From assembly GCA_021815005.1 (NCBI GenBank), contig JAKAHL010000140.1, positions 1-6,025 of the forward strand: 6,025 nucleotides of DNA, written 5' to 3'. Both the position numbers and the translations under genes were made by a program. Positions 4,845-6,025 of this stretch are shown here, one piece after another. The stretch comes from Chloroflexota bacterium. GTDB taxonomy: Bacteria; Chloroflexota; Limnocylindria; Limnocylindrales; CSP1-4. Below the pieces are notes generated by a model. The model saw only the letters and a list, made by a program, of their open reading frames with translations, did not search any database and was not told the origin of the DNA. The first letter of the stretch is position 1; the number at the start of each line of letters is the position of its first letter.

Positions 4845-5875
4845 GCCCCGCAGGCGCGGATCGCCCGGCCGATCGCCCGGAGATGTCGCGGGAGCGGGCG
4901 CGCGCGGAGCGACGGGACGTCGACAAGGAGCGAGGCGAGCCGCTCGCCGGGGCCCGCGGCGGCAAGCGCGCGCTGCGGCGGATGGGCCGCCCGCTGGACG
5001 CGTGGACCTCGCGACCGCGGATCCTGGTGACCAACGACGACGGGATCGAGTCGCACGGGATCCTGGCCCTCAAGCGCGCGCTCGAGGCCGTGGGCGACGT
5101 GGTGGTCGTGGCGCCGGACTCCAACCAGTCCGCGGTGGGCCACCAGAAGACGCTGACCCGACCGTTGCGCGTGCGCGAGCGGACGCTCCCGGACGGGTCG
5201 GTCGGCTACGCCATCGACGGCTCCCCCACGGACTGCGTGAGCCTCGGCCTGCTCGGCTTCTTCGACGAGAAGTTCGACCTGGTGGCCTCGGGCATCAACT
5301 ACGGCGCCAACCTCGGCGACGACCTCACCTACTCCGGCACGGTCTCGGCGGCGATGGAGGCGATCATCAACAGCACGCCAGCCTTCGCCATCTCGCAGGA
5401 GTACTCCGAGCAGGTGGACTTCAGGCTCGCCGGCGTGGCGGCGGCCATCGTGGCGCGGAACATCCTCGAGCACGGGCTGCGCCACGGCGAGCTGCTCAAC
5501 GTGAACGTGCCGGCGGTCGCGCCGGAGGACTGTGCCGGGATCGAGGTCACACGTCTCGGCAAGCGTGTCTACCAGGACCAGCTCATCGGGCGGGTGGACC
5601 CGCGGGGCATGCCGTACTACTGGATCGGCGGGCCGCCGCCGTCGGGGATCGCGCTGCCCGGCACGGACTTCCACGCGATCGTCAACCGGCGGGTGTCGGT
5701 CACGCCGGTGCACCTGGACCTCACCGGACGACGCCTGCTGCGCGAGCTGCCGTCGTGGGGCTGGGCGCTGGACCTGGCGGCCGTGGCGCCGGGCCCGGAG
5801 GAGGCCGAGAGGCTCCGCCCCACGCCGGTCGAGCGCGAGCGGTTCGCGGAGGAGACCCAGCTCGAGCGCCGGTAG
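4841..5875 (+). CDS. surE: 5'/3'-nucleotidase SurE with N-terminal extension
   Basis: SurE is a divalent-metal phosphatase that removes phosphate from nucleoside 5'- and 3'-monophosphates (some members also exopolyphosphate) in the cytoplasm and is linked to stationary-phase survival. Metal ligands are visible as D66 and D67 in RILVTNDDGIES, S97 in APDSNQSA, and N153 in SGINYGAN; the spacings of 30 and 56 equal those of Thermotoga SurE D9, S39 and N95. Other signatures are DGSPTDCV at 126-133, YSGTVSAAMEA at 164-174, a YWIGGPP segment and VNRRVSVTPVHLDLT near the C-terminus. The total is 344 residues; SurE usually has about 250-270 and begins directly at the ILVTNDDG strand. Here about 58 polar, Arg/Glu-rich residues precede it, including a 12-base tandem repeat (4859-4880) encoding ADRP twice. 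ATG 4982 (residue 48) would remove most of this, but it has only a poor ribosome site. It overlaps the transporter stop by four bases. Confidence 0.94.
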   Translation: MSPAGADRPADRPEMSRERARAERRDVDKERGEPLAGARGGKRALRRMGRPLDAWTSRPRILVTNDDGIESHGILALKRALEAVGDVVVVAPDSNQSAVGHQKTLTRPLRVRERTLPDGSVGYAIDGSPTDCVSLGLLGFFDEKFDLVASGINYGANLGDDLTYSGTVSAAMEAIINSTPAFAISQEYSEQVDFRLAGVAAAIVARNILEHGLRHGELLNVNVPAVAPEDCAGIEVTRLGKRVYQDQLIGRVDPRGMPYYWIGGPPPSGIALPGTDFHAIVNRRVSVTPVHLDLTGRRLLRELPSWGWALDLAAVAPGPEEAERLRPTPVERERFAEETQLERR

Positions 5876-5904
5876 GCCGGTGTGCCGGTGTGCCGGTGTG
5901 CCGG
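5876..5904. repeat. 8-bp tandem repeat directly after surE
   Basis: Three full copies of GCCGGTGT and a partial fourth (GCCGG) begin one base after the surE stop codon. Such short arrays expand and contract by slippage. No coding frame is supported here. Confidence 0.8.
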
Positions 5905-5914
5905 CCGCGCCGGC
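5900..5914 (+). other. G/C inverted repeat downstream of surE
   Basis: GCCGGC-CGC-GCCGGC forms a short 6-bp stem with a 3-base loop, 25 bases after the surE stop. No T-run follows, so it is not a classical intrinsic terminator. It might stabilise a 3' end or pause polymerase. It partly overlaps the tandem repeat. Confidence 0.3.
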
Positions 5915-5991
5915 CAGACCGGCGGCCCGGCGGCCCGGCGGCGGCTCGGTGCTCCGGGCAGGCCGAACTGGGCCAGACCGGCGGCCCGGCG
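5912..5991. repeat. Pair of exact 21-bp direct repeats in the 3' intergenic region
   Basis: The 21 bases at 5912-5932 recur exactly at 5971-5991, offset by 59 bases; both start GGCCAGACCGGCGG. Between them lie further CCGGCGG units. The rest of 5876-6025 shows no believable gene, promoter or RNA gene on either strand. Confidence 0.75.
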
Positions 5992-6025
5992 TCGGGCTTG
6001 GCCCGGCAACCTCGCCACCGGGGCC

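Noticed and set aside
4820..5713. 297-codon minus-strand open frame opposite surE
   Set aside because: It is an antisense shadow of surE, whose metal ligands and spacing are all present on the plus strand.
5617..6018. Minus-strand 133-codon frame over the repeat-rich right end as a gene
   Set aside because: The product is Arg/Pro/Ala low-complexity with repeat-derived segments, runs antisense into surE and has no ribosome site or family motif.
1..6025. Novel defence, CRISPR, mobile or RNA-based system
   Set aside because: Both strands were read. There are no repeat-spacer arrays, transposase or integrase motifs, tRNA-like cloverleafs or toxin-antitoxin pairs; the genes are recognisable housekeeping or metabolic families.

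Overview
This is a very GC-rich bacterial window of ordinary chromosomal character. It holds five confidently placed protein genes, a sixth that runs off the left edge, and what looks like the broken start of a seventh. High GC, strong G/C preference at third codon positions, and several ATG starts with no Shine-Dalgarno but a -10-like hexamer 6-9 bases upstream suggest a Chloroflexota (Limnocylindria/Dormibacteria-like) or actinobacterial soil or freshwater genome. That placement is inference from style; the sequence contains no taxonomic marker.

Layout, left to right. A homoserine dehydrogenase (hom) on the minus strand lacks its C-terminus because the window starts inside it. A 138-base divergent intergenic region separates it from a plus-strand DUF1810-family gene. 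Convergent to that, on the minus strand, is a NagD-like HAD-IIA phosphatase. Its stop codon overlaps an ATG that opens about 27 codons resembling the N-terminus of an FGGY carbohydrate kinase; the similarity ends just before the DUF1810 stop codon. An 86-base divergent region with a 16-bp palindrome leads to tryptophanyl-tRNA synthetase (trpS) on the plus strand. After an 82-base gap carrying an 11-bp direct repeat come an AI-2E-family membrane transporter and surE, overlapping by four bases. The last 150 bases are non-coding and rich in short repeats.

Functionally these are housekeeping or metabolic genes: threonine/methionine biosynthesis, tRNA charging, sugar-phosphate or nucleotide dephosphorylation, and a permease. 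Only the transporter-surE pair is clearly one translational unit, and HAD plus the lost kinase probably once was another. I see no defence system, mobile element, CRISPR array or RNA gene. The most informative signals are the truncated FGGY kinase, which marks a rearrangement breakpoint (or assembly join), the set of putative leaderless starts, and the 11-bp-period direct repeat before the transporter gene.
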